Source of the DNA: Verpa conica
Lineage: Eukaryota > Ascomycota > Pezizomycetes > Pezizales > Morchellaceae
DNA: 64,000 nt
Direction of reading: 5' to 3'
Assembly: GCA_033030425.1 (NCBI GenBank)
Contig: JAUFSD010000001.1
Span: 1,426,001 to 1,490,000, forward strand
Notes under the pieces: generated by a model
Told to the model about the DNA's origin: nothing
What the model saw: only the letters and a program-made list of their open reading frames with translations
The model's database searches: none
Translations under genes and position numbers: made by a program
In this document: positions 50,438 to 62,742 of the stretch, piece by piece
Numbering within the stretch: the stretch's first letter is position 1
Layout of the letters: every line of letters starts with the position of its first letter

Positions 50438-52954
50438 ATGCAGATTCCAACTTTCCTCTGTCTTTTTACCTTTCTGTTTAAGGTTGCCTTGAGCCAAGTA
50501 ACCCAAGTGCCCTACGACCCCAGCCCTTTCTCAGCGATAGGGAAAGTCCAGGCGTATATATCCCACTTCTATTTACTTTTTTAGGTTGGCTAGAAACATA
50601 CTTATATAAACCATTTTAGGGCGACTGTAAATAATGTATCCGATGTTCTTTCTGGTGGTACACTCCGCGTAAATGACATTAGTATCGTCATCCCAAGGAA
50701 TCTTTTGGTTACCTTACCATCCATCACTGTATCATGGGCAGAACTCTTCAAAACGGATGGTAGCCTTAATTTACCACGCTTTGGTGCTGTGGAATGGGAA
50801 GTCTCGGTTAGTCAATCATCTTTCAGACGTAATCTATATTCTTGATTATAGAAACACAAGCTAAGATTAATCCCTCTTATAGGTTTATGCAAATCGCATA
50901 GGGGACACATATATTGCTGGCATCGTGTACATTTTCCAAGAATTCCTCCATGCATCAAGTGGTTTTATTACCGCAATTGACTACACAACTGGGGAGATCC
51001 GAGTTGGAGGAACCTTCTCAGATCCGACTACCGGAACTAGAGTTATAATCAATGACCCGGTTGGTCGTTTTGGGTTGGTTCACGACTCATGGCCATTGTG
51101 GACTGCTGATACAGATAACCCGTCAATTCGGGCATCGACTGTGAGTATATTTGGGTTGTAAGGCGAATAGATAAGATACTAATATAAATTGAATAGGGAT
51201 TCCCTTTGTGTATCCCCCGCACAAACCCCGCAATTACAGACGACCCACTTTGCCCTGCGAAGAATAGACCTAAGAACTCGCTTGGACAACCTTTAACTAC
51301 TTTGTGAGTTACTACTGCTAAAAACTTTGGTAGAGTAAGGGTACTAATCTAAGCAATGAACAGTAATTTCGGTGCTCCACCAGTTGCTGCAGGGCAACCA
51401 GATCCTAACGTTTTTGCTCCTCTCATGATCGGAGACTGGATCGTTTATAGTGGTGTCTACGTTGAGGATGGTTTGGTAGCAGCCTTCTCTATAGAGGCAA
51501 ATCTTGGCTTGTATACTGCTGCTGGAAAAAGTCCCGTATATCTTACGATCACTGAAGCACAGTTTGGTATTGTCGGGAATCCTGCTGGGGAGGTTGCACA
51601 AACAAGGGTATGATATATTATGCTTCTATGAAGAGAAAATGCTAATGAAGAATAGATCGAGGGTTATACCACAGATGAAACACAGAGTATTGAAGTTTAC
51701 GCTATTGATATTGACCCATGTACTGGAGTTGAAACCGAGCGTATTCTGGCAGTTGTTGTGCCGAGAACAGCTGGCCGCCGTGGGCAATGGAGATACAGAC
51801 CCGATCCTGATATCACTCCTGCAACGCGTGAGGTTGGTGCTAGAGTACAGGCTGGAACCACTGTCAATGCGAATGGAATCACAGTTGGCCAGTTTATTCA
51901 GCCAATTATGGACGATGGATTTATTTTCCCGGAACTTGACCTTTTCGGCCAACCTCAGATCGTTTACGACTTTGATGTCATGCCTTTCCTTGCTAAAGGA
52001 TCAGGTCCCTGGTTGGGAGGTATCCCTGGGAGTGAGCCAAATGAGAACGGCCCAATTGTTGGGCAGCTAAGCCCTTGGCCAGGTATGGTTTTAAACCTAG
52101 CTAGAGTGAAAATAGGATGACTATTGACTTTTTTGTAGGTGCTATTATTCCAACACCGGCAACCTGCACTACTACTGCTCCTCAAATCCCTGTCGCAAAT
52201 GCTGGTACAGATATTACCGCTACAGTCGGGCAAACTATAACCCTCAGTGGTCGCTCTGATACTACAAATCTTCCTGGTATGCCCAAACCCCGTTAGGAAT
52301 ACGTCAAACGAGTACTAATTCTCTCATAGAAAGCTCACTCACGTACCTTTGGTCGCAAGTAACAGGCACAAGTGTCACCTTGACTTGTGCTGAGCCAAAA
52401 ACTTGCACTTTTGTTGCACCAACTACAGCAGGTGGGACGAGCCTTTCATTTATGTTGACAGTTAGCAATGAGCGTGGATCAACCAACGATACTGTTTCAG
52501 TAACAGTATCGAGTAGCGCTCCCCCGGATACTGTATGTTTTCCATGATAGATGCCGCTAAGGATGTTAATCTTACTAACACATACTCTAGTTAACTATTG
52601 TTTCGTATGATTATTCAAATAGGAGAGGGGCTGTAAGTTTAATATCCCAGATATTCAGGGTCGACCAGTATAACTAACAAAATTAGGGACAAATGACCGT
52701 TAGGGCACAGACTTCCGTAACAGACGGATCATCCCTTCTGTATCTAGAGGTGAGCACGCCCATAAAATTACATGAGATTCTAGTACATAGCTAATACATT
52801 ACATTGAAATTAGGCTGTCAACCCAAATGTTGCAAAGTCTGCTATGACTGCACTCGGGAATGGCTTATTCGAGCTCCTAGTCAATGTCAAGCCTGAGCCT
52901 GATTCGATTACAATCACCTCGAGCCGAGGAACAAGTATCACGCGGCTCAGTTAG
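50438..52954 (+). CDS. Secreted or surface protein with PKD/Ig-like domain, 11 exons
   Basis: Exons: 50438-50553, 50620-50806, 50883-51140, 51197-51303, 51364-51607, 51656-52082, 52139-52276, 52330-52532, 52591-52632, 52687-52749 and 52814-52954. All junctions keep frame, giving 641 residues. Introns are 48-76 bp with good branch sites. The signal peptide is MQIPTFLCLFTFLFKVALS. The first 440 residues form a large conserved module (blocks GTLRVNDISIVIPRNLLVTL, TGFPLCIPRT, DWIVYSGVYVED, IDIDPCTGVE) that I recognise from unnamed Pezizomycotina secreted proteins. A PKD-type beta-sandwich follows (VANAGTDITATVGQTITLSG, YLWSQVTGTSVTLTC, LTVSNERGSTNDTVSVTV). The C-terminal block ends TITSSRGTSITRLS. 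No catalytic motif is seen; a wall-associated or adhesive role is a guess. Confidence 0.85.
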
Positions 52955-53825
52955 AAATAATTCTTTACTTTGGGATGATATCAGCAGCGTGCTATAGGAT
53001 ATATAAGATGTTTCTTTGACACTTTCATTAATTAAAGTACTTCTCTTTTTCAGTTTTATACCCACTCATTCAGCCAGCGCTTTGCGAGCCTTTCCTACTA
53101 TGACCTTAATTTCGGTATTATTATCCGTGTATGAATATTTTACCACTTAACATGAGATACATTCTTAATCCGAGTCCTATGGTACAAGGAGTTATATAGG
53201 ACAGTTTAAAGTAGATGAGGAAATGGTTTAAACTATTCTAGAAAGGTCTAAATCCTGTGAAATTTATTATTCCTCTATCAATAGTGAGTATTTATGTTAA
53301 GCAGTGAGATAGCATTGATCATAGGGGATCGATCAAAGAATCAGCCTTCCCTCGATCAGCCACTCTAAGGAAAACACTATTCTAAACTATATATAATATC
53401 TTCCTTCAATTTAAACAAACCAATTGTTTAATCCATACTGGTCTATTCATATTATTCAAGTGGTGTAGACAACCTATTGTTTAGTTTACTAGGTGGTAAT
53501 CGGTCATTACTCATCTAAGCCATCCTCATACATTTGCATAATTTAAACAACTCACGTTGTACACAGGGGAATTGAAATAACGACTGGCAACTTACAGTAG
53601 TGTATCAAGTTAAGTTTTTACAGGTTGATAGTAAGATATAGTACATAAAGCTACAAAAGAAGCATCGACTGAATGTCTATGCTTGGTAGTAAATATGATG
53701 ATGATATCGGACAATACCACTTCAACATCCTTCGCTGCTCTCTCAGCTCGTAGTTAAACTTTTTAGTCACTACGTACACATAAAGAATTAGTTGAATATC
53801 TCAGCGACTAATCCATAGATTTAAC
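52955..53825. other. Intergenic between convergent genes
   Basis: AT-rich 0.9 kb holding the 3' regions of the PKD-domain gene and the DJ-1/PfpI gene. Nothing else noticed. Confidence 0.6.
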
Positions 53826-54802
53826 TTACACTTTTGGAGGTCCAATACAATCTATCAAAGAGCGATCCTTGTCCGCACCCGGGACAGAGTGAACCACTGA
53901 GAAAGGATCCCAGTCAGGATCGGTATGTGGGGCATATTCGATCATATTAGCCACACTAACTGCAACTTCTGGGGACCAATAATGCCTGAGAAAGCGGTAC
54001 GCCATGTCCATTCCTATTCTTTAGTGAGTTGCAATCCGCTATCGAATGCACATGGGTGCTTCTGAACTATCTTGCACTTGGGGGACGACCGGCCGTAGTA
54101 ATACTTACAAGCAGTTACACCACTCGAAGTCCAGATATTACCATCTTCTACCCACCTAGCTGATGGCTGCCAACAGACGTTCGGGCCAGCTTCTAAAGCC
54201 CAATTCCAAAGTGCCTTATTCGAAGTTGCCCTTTTTCCGTCCAAGAGTCCTGTTTTCGCCAAGGCGATTGCTCCGTTACACACACTAAGCAGGTACTCAA
54301 GAGAGGGGTAACGAGAGCGAATGAAATCTTCTATAGAGGTGTCATTCTTGTCTTCCATGGCTCTGATCCCCAACCCTCCTGGAACAAGAAGAATGTCGAC
54401 ATGGGGTGCGTTTTCGAAAGTGTATTCGGAGAAAATCGTTTCCGAGGACATGCGACTATAGCTCAAGACCTTTCCTGTTCCGTCAAATCCTATACTATCC
54501 GGATAGCGAGACGAAATAGGACCGATTGTTGGTCCAATGGTAACAATTGAGAGATCGACTCTTAAGCTGGCCTAGTGTGATGTCTATAAGCTTAGGCAAC
54601 AGTGGGATGAATTGAATTGGGGTGAGATTGCGTACGTACAGAATTAAAAAATTCTACTGGGCCGAAAACATCGAGAGTCTCGAATCCAGGAAATACCACC
54701 TAGATAGTACACGTGTTTAGGTGAGCGCTCAAACTCACTACTAGTTTTACCTGTGGTCTAGCACGGAATTTACCACCCCAATAGTCACTGGTTTTTTCGC
54801 AT
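53826..54802 (-). CDS. DJ-1/PfpI (ThiJ) family protein, possibly a decaying gene
   Basis: Exon order: about 54802-54774, 54699-54640, 54571-54109 and 54013-53826. The reading KPVTIGV-VVFPGFETLDVFGPVEFFNS is joined in phase 0, then DILLVPGGLG and the nucleophile elbow LLSVCNGAIALAKTGLLDG. After these come ATSNKALWNW, IWTSSGVTA and MDMAYRFLRHYWSPEVA. This is the glutamine-amidotransferase-like DJ-1/PfpI fold of about 230 residues, with the active Cys present. Two oddities are seen. The only ATG near the expected start (54802) is one base out of frame, separated from the conserved frame by an A6 run. At the last intron the strong donor GTAAGT leaves T before it and the acceptor supplies GA, making TGA. 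A weak donor (GTGTAA) nine bases upstream would restore frame with loss of three residues. It may be a pseudogene, contain sequence errors, or have an upstream start exon. Confidence 0.7.
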
Positions 54803-57035
54803 TTTGAGCGGGGTTAGAAAGGTGGCTTGAGTTATCCGGAGTGTGCGAAGACTATAAAGTTAAAGACTCGGTCAATAAGCCTGTGGGAAAGCTGTATAAG
54901 AGCAGGGCTGTACCATTATCGGTGCACTAATGTAAGTCTTGAATCTCGGTGTCTATATATAGTTCGGAAGATCTTTACAAAGAAAGAAGACAAGATCGAG
55001 AATTTTAATGAGTGAGTGGATCATTTAACCTTTTTATACCTTCAGCTCGTATTCTCCTTAATCATCTAGCCCAAAACAGTTGCCATTACTTCAAAGCACA
55101 TGTGGACGTATCACGTACATAAATATGCCCGATGCCGGGAATCAGCCGAATAGGGTACACTCACCGATGCGACTAACTTCCCGTCACCTCTTTACAAAAA
55201 GAAACTAACAATATTGACCTTCCTTAAGTATATACATATATATTAATATACCCCCCCCTATAATACCATAATAACGGGTGTTAATCTAGGACTAAAAAGA
55301 TCTCTAGAGAAAAAGACACAGTTGGGTACTATATATATAGATTCCGGTGCTATAACCACTATTAGTAGGAGACTAAGGGAGAAAATCCTGTAGAACGTAA
55401 TCTTATAGAATTATAGAATTAACAACTACCCATTTTGTGCTAATCACGTGATATTGTTATCTCGAACTGGTAGCTTTAGCAATATTAACTAACGAACAAT
55501 TAACCATAATAACATCGATCCAGACTATAAGTGCTTATGATTCATTCATTCATCCAGACTATAGATAGTTGTCATACCTTTGTGCGCGAGTGATGCTTGA
55601 TGATCGGTAGATTGCTCTTGGTCACGATCACTCTAATCATTACCACTACAAAACCTACGAATTACTAGAATTCTTGAAGTTTAAAAGTGTTTTCGGTTAT
55701 AAATAGCTAGATATAGAAGCTATTCATCACCTCGCTATATCACAACATTTCAATAAGAAAGCAAGGTAATATATATTGAGAATAAAGCTCCAAGCTTAAG
55801 TACGTACTATAAGATGGTACTTTGCCTTAATTATAAATATCTAAAATGAGGGCTATCACGATGAGTAATATATAACTGATTGTCTAAAATGAGGGGTCCA
55901 AACTTCAATAGCTAAACTCATAGTGATAAGGAGTCCCATGATAACCGGTAGGAGCACAGGATATATCGGTATAAAAATCTTACGCCTCTAAATACTATAG
56001 CCCCACTTCATGCACAGATTCTCGATACTGACCGTTAATTCCCACCCCCGGTCAGACCTAGGTATTAAGGGCCAAAAAAATGAACTGCCTAATACATATT
56101 TCATTATAGTGACTGTTGCTTAGAGTAATTCAACGCATAATACTGAGATTTATACATAGAAAATCCCTGAATCACTCTATGGTACTGAATTAAGCTTTAC
56201 TTCATTTGACCTTAGTCTTATCTTCCTAATTGGCACCTGCTATCAATTGTATATTAAACTATAAATACAAACAGTGCCTGGGTATACTTCTACATGAACA
56301 CTCTTTAAAAATATACTTTGCGGCGAAGTTGTTTTGAAACACCGGGGACCTCAATCATAAAGGTCAAGTATAACAGTCAAACTGGTCCTCGGCTGCCGAT
56401 GGAGGGGGCGGGGAGGGGATATGCTGAAGCGTTCACGTCCGTCCATCCACTCTCCATCAATTCTCCGCATAATTCTCCTATATCGTGCGACACCAATGGT
56501 TTCGCGCTTAAAATAAGCCCTTTGCTAAACAGGGTTATGGGACGTTTGCCGCCCAAGAAACGCGACGGCCCGCTTTTCTGCCGAGTACCGAATAACCAAA
56601 TCTCCACGATTTTGGGAATTGGGGAGGCTCATCCCGGGGTAAAGGCCGCACTGAGCATTGAGACTGATTGTTCTTGAAACATGCCGTTGTCACATCAACT
56701 CGCTTGTTCCCTCCCGCTGCCCGCATGTTAGGCGCCCAATGGTGCCCCCCCTATAGTCTAGCTAGCCCTAGTACATATACCTATCACACATTATATCATT
56801 ATTGCGCGGTAGACCATAGCCACACAGCTCGAAGGAGTCCGAGAAGGGGGAGAGTCTTAGTACTTATTCGAGGATACCTCTCCATGTCTTCTCCAGATCC
56901 AGCACCATCCTTTTACACACCTGCTAAGATAATTTAGCTACGAATTACAGCTGGCTTTACTACTACATTGACAGGGAGGCACCCTTTCGAAAGCAGAATA
57001 TCGAGTACCCCTATACCATCCTACCCAAATCCTTC
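54803..57035. other. Intergenic, no gene seen
   Basis: Divergent region between the DJ-1/PfpI gene and the second J-domain gene. It is AT-rich to about 56300, then locally GC-richer (56320-56750) without a supported ORF. Confidence 0.55.
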
Positions 57036-58263
57036 ATGCCAGCACTACTCGACCACTACGCTATCCTTGAAAGCACATCAGCAGCAACTGAAGCTGAACT
57101 GAAGGTAGCATATCATCGTCTTATCCTTAAGTACCACCCAGACAAGAACCCCAACGATGAGAATGCTACAGAGAGATTCTGTAATGTAAGATAATTTTTT
57201 TTTTTTTTAAACAAAACCTCTCTTCTAGCGTACACTACCACCTACGTAACTACGCAACAATTTCCCCACCCTCTAATTCCTCGGAACTCCACTCCGAACA
57301 GAGATCCACATTCTAACTAGTGAAGCTGGGCAAGTAGGTCAGAGAAGCTTATGATGTCCTAAAAGATCCGACGCGCCGGAAACGGTATGATAAGGAGCGT
57401 AAAAAATCTGGAGTTCAGGCCTCCAAAGTACCCGGTATTTTACCTCTTCACAGGCCAATACAAGATGACAATGCTAACATAACGCGTTTTTTTTCCCCTT
57501 CCCTTCTTTAGAACCAAAGAAATCGTCCTCTAGGAGTAGCTACGAGCCTCGTAAAACGAGGAGTTCGACGGAAAAAGACAATGAAGAACAAGATAGGCTA
57601 CAAAGACTAGCAGCTGAACGGATTAAAGAGGCACAAGAACAGGCTAGGAAAGAAATGGATTCAAGGAAGAGAGACGAAAGATGGGGAAGATCGGAAGCTC
57701 GTGAGAGAAGACAAATGGAGAAAGAAGAGGCCGAGAGAAAGGAGGCCGAGAAGAAAAGGGCCGAAAGGGAGAAGGAGAGAACGGATGAGAGAAGGAAACA
57801 GGAAGAACGAGAGAAGGAGCTTAGGAGAGAATGGGAAAAGGAAAGGGAAAAGGAAAAAGAAGAGGAGCGCAGGGACGCTGAACTGAGAGAAGCCCTGCGA
57901 AAGAAAGACGAGGAAACCGAAAGAAGGAAGGCAGCAGAAAAGAGACAGGAAGAGTTGGAAGACAACTTTCGCAAACTCAACCTCCAGTTTGAGACCTTGA
58001 TGCGGGTGGTTACTGAGTCTAAGCCTATATATGTTAACCAGCCGGAACCTGAGCCTAAACCAAGTTACCCAGCCCCAGTCCGATGCGGGGGTTCACGGTG
58101 GCTAGCTGAAGAGGAGGATTACCTTGTAGAGTTACGCTCCAGAGGCCTCAATTGGGTATGCGTTGAGAAAATGCTAAATGCTAAATTTCACCGCTGGAGG
58201 ACCCCAGGTGCCTGCTCAAGTAAGTTTTACAAACTTCGTCAAGAAAGGCATATCGAATGGTAA
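57036..58263 (+). CDS. J-domain / charged coiled-coil / Myb-like protein, paralogue 2
   Basis: Exons 57036-57185, 57338-57434 and 57512-58263, 332 residues. Introns are phase 0 within the J domain (152 bp, containing a long T run) and phase 1 just after it (donor GTATTT), exactly as in the gene at 30169. The J domain spans about residues 1-75, with HPD at 34-36 and AYDVLKDPTRRKRYD across the first junction. About 150 residues of Glu/Arg/Lys-rich helix follow, then a Pro-rich linker (YVNQPEPEPKPSYPAP). The C-terminal Myb/SANT-like unit reads RWLAEEEDYLVELRSRGLNW and ends GACSSKFYKLRQERHIEW. It is a probable Hsp70 co-chaperone with a nuclear or DNA/chromatin-binding tail; the role is unknown. 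The start is chosen because it opens directly on the J domain, as in the paralogue. Confidence 0.88.
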
Positions 58264-59423
58264 ACTAGGCGATAGAGATTTTTTTTTCTTTCCACTTCCT
58301 TTTGTGTACGTACGGTTTCCTTTTTCATATTTTACATTCCGATATGCATATAAAGATTTTCTTTCTTTTCCTTTATAACCTTCCTTATTTTCTTTTAATT
58401 GGTGATATGCTCAGATAGTAAAAAACTACATATATAAAGTGCACATACACATGAACTAACCAAACTCTGGTTTATTTGTGACTAGAACACAGCCTACTCT
58501 CACTATAAGAATACGCATAAGTTAGGGCCTTAGGAGGAATATTATCATAAAGAGCGTATTATAGCCTAATTTGGAAGGTCCAAGCCAAATATAATTTAAC
58601 AGAGCTTCTTATATCATTCCTATGAATTCTAGGGAGACTGCTGCATTGACAAGAACTTGCTAATATATGTAGCCCTGGCTAGAGAATACCCGTATTGACC
58701 GCCGATACGTACCGGTCTCACTGGGGATTCAGTATATATAATTAATAACAAAACAGTATTAAGCCCATAAATACTAGTCCTTTGACATAAACTGATTATC
58801 GGAAAGTCCGTTATAATTTTGCGAACACATACTCTCACTCGAAATTTCAATGAGTCATCGCAAAAAGACGATCCCTGTCGAGGTACTATAGATATATAGG
58901 CCAATAACAGACAGTATATGAGTATGGTGATATCAAGGTAAAAAATACCCAGGCATTTGGCCAGCTTATAGCTTATACTGCTTTGAGTGTGTACGGACGA
59001 TATTTCATTAATAAGACAGTGGGGGTTAAAACCCGAGCATCCTATATACTTAATTACTACCACCACTCTAATAAAATCAAGATAGAGTGAAAAAGATCCA
59101 TGCTCTTTGAAAGTCTTGTGGAAGCCTTAGGCTTTTATGAGTCCTGCTTTTTACGGGTCCCTACGCAAGATGACTCATAGCTGCCGCCTATCCGGGAGAC
59201 CTAGGTTTGTGAAGATTATGATACCGAGGGCTCTTTCAATAGCCCACCCTAGCCCTTCTAAAAGAAAATCAGGTACTAACTATAAAGCCCTCTAATATCG
59301 ATTTACTCTACATGTGCTTAAACAAAAAGACCGGACGCATAAAGACCACCAACTATAAGAACACCTAAGTCCCCCGCCCCAGTCCAGCCACATATATATA
59401 CCGTATAAAAAACTTAATTAATA
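58264..59423. other. Intergenic, no gene seen
   Basis: Starts with a T-rich 3' region of the J-domain gene (58270-58400). The 145-codon minus-strand ORF at 58629-59066 shows no recognisable features and is not called. Confidence 0.55.
59407..59412 (-). terminator. RNA polymerase III terminator of tRNA-Cys copy 2
   Basis: Six T on the minus strand, 11 nt after the tRNA 3' end. Confidence 0.75.
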
Positions 59424-59496
59424 AGCTCTGAGACCGATTTGAACGATCGACCCTGCGATCTGCAATCGCATGCTCTAACCCCTGAGCTACCAGAGC
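59424..59496 (-). tRNA. tRNA-Cys (anticodon GCA), copy 2
   Basis: The 73 nt are identical to the gene at 3838-3910, on the same strand and with the same cloverleaf, anticodon GCA and U73 discriminator. Flanks differ from copy 1 beyond a few AT-rich bases, so this is not part of a recent long duplication. Confidence 0.96.
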
Positions 59497-62400
59497 TCCC
59501 GACAATGTATGGCCAGAATAGTGTTTGAAAACCCTACTAAAGACGGGGTCAATTCTTGGCCAAATTCACAAGACTTCCACTCACCGTATGAGAACCCTAT
59601 GGCTACATGTATGGTATGTAGTAGTCAGTAAGTGACGAATAGTGTCTTGGCGTTTAACACTAAAGACAAAGGCACACGGATGGGTGAGACATATATTATC
59701 ACTCGGTAAATTGGATGAAGGTATGAATCCAACCAGATCATGATGCCATGATGGAAATCTTAATCCATTCATTCATTTCTGTTATTTCCACTCTCTGTTT
59801 CAAAAACACCTATGATATTGCGGGCTTGTGTAAATCTTAAACTTCTATCCAAGATATAGTACTGAGACTTATCCCGCTCGTAGACATTGAATCAGAAAAA
59901 GCAAAACCTTACGCACCAACATACAGAGGCTAGTAAAGTTGTCAGTCTCACCTCTCGGAACACTGATCAATTCCAGTGCGGGATTCCCCATGATCAGCAT
60001 AGCCAACGAGTAAATGACGACATAAATGAAACTATAACATCCATTCATATAACTTACGTGTACTCTAGTATCTATAGAACACTAGCGAAAGTACGCCCCC
60101 GCTCCAACACGTGTAATAAAAGTCCCTTTAGAGAAAATCCGTATGCCAAGTAAAGAAGGCAAGAATCACTCTAAATTGGTGTCGCGGGGTAATAGTAGAT
60201 TTTGGATGTTGCAATACTAACCCCAGCAGCTTACATTCCACAATTTAGCCACCCACGTGAATGTGCGAGGGGTGCAGGCTGTACCCGAATACCAGTCCAA
60301 CTAAATTATCCGACATAGTAGTTACTGACAGGGGCTCTCGAATCAAGTTTAGCGAGTAGATTGAGTAGCCACACGACGTCAAAAAGCAACTCTAAAGTGC
60401 ATAACGCAGGGGGAGTGGGCCGATGGAGTTTCGTTACTACTGTTATAATATCCTTTGATAAGACTCCACCTCTCGGGTCCGTCTTACGTTAATTTACTAA
60501 AGGTGGTCGGTCAGGCCAGGGGTTGGGGACAAAGTTGTAAAGAACCCCCTCAATTTATAATAAGGCTGTCTGTATTTTACCTAACTATTTAGGTAATTTC
60601 AAAGACTTGACACAAGTTTGTAGTTTTACGTGAGCTAGAGGAGGGGGATTTGTCATTGGGTTTACCGGTTGCTCTAATAATATGCTTAACATTGACTTGT
60701 TGAAAGCCCGCGGGAATCACCGTTATGATTTCTCCTCCGAAAACTATGGGTGCGCGGGTGACCAGTATCCGAGAAGTCATAACTCGTGATAAATACTATT
60801 AATAAGTCGAGGAGTTGTGGCAGGTCTTTGTCGGGGTTATACTTCGTATTTTCCGATATATGATCGAGTACTGGCCGGGTCTAGTTGATTTTTCAATCTC
60901 GCTGCACGCCTTGACTAGTTGGTAACTGCATCTTTACAGTAGGGAAGTGATAGTGTTTAAGTGAAAGCCCCGACAAAAAATGACCGGAGTAATGAGGCAG
61001 GCCGGGAGATGTATGGTTCGGTATGTTTAGCTATCCTACCCGGAAGCCGTGTATTCTCCGAGCCGGCTATGGCTGTCTGTGTTTGCTGTAGTGTTTTCCT
61101 CATTTTTTGTCGTACACACTCTCAGCCCTACGTTTGGGATTTTGTAGCTCCCCACGGAGTTCACTCTTTGTGGTGTTGCAGCTGTAAAATATTCAAGCCC
61201 CTTAGCTATAGCCTACTCCTTCCCACATTTCTCAGAAGCTGGAAACCCGAGCCTATCCACCGCTTACTTATCTAAGCTTTGCCAATGTCGCACAAAAGGG
61301 CTGCCCATGTCGTTCCTGGAAAAAGAAAGGAAAACAGCCCAAGATCTGAACCCTGACTCAGATTGTCATATCAAGAAGTCAGCTGGGTAGCCACAATAGG
61401 GTTCCCAAGTCAGGAAGCTTCTCTCTCTCTCGATTTAGTCCCGTATTCGACAAAAATGGCCTATATGGGCACTTGGCAGGCTTGTCGGGTATTCCGGACC
61501 CGATAGATATCCCCACACAGGCCCACCACCCCGATAAGTCAATTGTAGAGTACCATTCGAGGTAGTACATGCATACGTTTAAGGTTTTCGTGTTTTATGT
61601 GAAGTGGTTGAAGGGATAAGCGGCGAAGATTTCCGCTGCCAAGTGGATATATAGCATCAGTACTCCTGTCCGTGCCTCATCGCGTTCTCGGCTTTATCCC
61701 GAGGGCTCGCGATGAGTATTGGGAATACATGTATTTTCTGGGTCACTGCACACACACTCAAGAGGGGGAACATCTGAATCAAACCCGCCCGCCTTGCGTG
61801 AACGGACTCTCGCCGCATTACCGCACAAGGCTACATATATTGACAATCTTTGAGCCGTGTAGCCTATTCTTAGTATTGCTGTTGTTGGATCAATCCCTGC
61901 CCCAGGCTTCTCAGCATCCCGTCCCTCGACTCGGAGTTTGAGATGATCACGGATGCAGAGTAAGCAATGCTGCTCTACGGGAGGCGTCGCTGGCGGCGTC
62001 GCTCTCTCACTGAAGCGGTAAAGATCCCCCTATTGCCATTGCGGCTGCTCCTGTCAATGAGCGTTTCCCGGATCCGTTCATGCTTCTCGAAACGCACAAG
62101 AAGCAAAAGAAAAGAAAACTTACACTTGTACTGCTTTGATCGCCTGATTCCGGGGATAGGTTCATTCATATTCCCCATAGCCCTTCCTCGATCTCTCGTT
62201 CTCCTACTTCTTGCGTCTTTCTCTCCTTCCCACACTCACTAACTGCCTTTGTTTTGTCCCTTGCGTGTTGCTTGCAGCTGTCTGTCGTTATCTTTCTCGA
62301 TTTAACCTCGAGGGGGGGGTCTCTTTTTTCTTGTCTGCCCCGCAATATCCACCCGGGGAAACAGTTTATCACATTCCGCCAGCTCGGTAAGACACAGCAG

Positions 62401-62586
62401 CAGCAAAGGGAGAAACGGCCACCAGCAATATCAAAAAAAAACAAAAAATAACAAGCTGCCTCGGCGCGGCCACTCTAACCGACGGAGTAACGGGGCGGAG
62501 AGAAAAAGGTCTTTAATTCTTCCGGAAACAGATCAACTAAACGAGAGATATCGAACCACAACCGGAGAATTGTTTTAGAGTTTTGC

Positions 62587-62606
62587 GTGTGTGTGTGTGT
62601 GTGTGT
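62587..62606 (+). repeat. (GT)10 microsatellite
   Basis: Ten perfect GT units about 135 bp upstream of the DUF3431 start codon. Confidence 0.95.
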
Positions 62607-62680
62607 GGCCTCGAGGGAAATTCCTTTTTGAAGCTCACTAGGTCCTCCAGTTCATTTAACTACTACGATCGACATACTCT

Positions 62681-62688
62681 TATATAAA
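62681..62688 (+). promoter_or_regulatory. TATA-like box of the DUF3431 gene
   Basis: TATATAAA lies 55 bp before the ATG at 62743. The assignment rests on sequence and spacing only. Confidence 0.4.
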
Positions 62689-62742
62689 GAATTTAACCCT
62701 TCAGTCTGAAGATTGGTCTCTCTCGTGCCCTTTCGGCCAGAA

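Larger units (their letters stand above)
59497..62742. other. Intergenic, no gene seen
   Basis: 3.2 kb. ORFs at 60961-61275, 61672-61941 and 61967-62242 show no recognisable features. The last 700 bp have pyrimidine-rich stretches, a (GT)10 repeat and a TATA box and probably include the promoter and 5' UTR of the DUF3431 gene. Confidence 0.55.

Noticed and set aside
51504..52070. 188-codon plus-strand ORF
   Set aside because: Frame-shifted shadow overlapping exons 5 and 6 of the PKD-domain gene.
56318..56937. GC-richer segment with ORFs on both strands upstream of the second J-domain gene
   Set aside because: Neither strand gives a recognisable protein; possibly promoter-associated composition.
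57540..57980. 146-codon Ser-rich minus-strand ORF
   Set aside because: Antisense of the Glu/Arg/Lys-rich coiled-coil exon.
58629..59066. 145-codon minus-strand ORF
   Set aside because: No recognisable feature and no neighbouring exons in frame.
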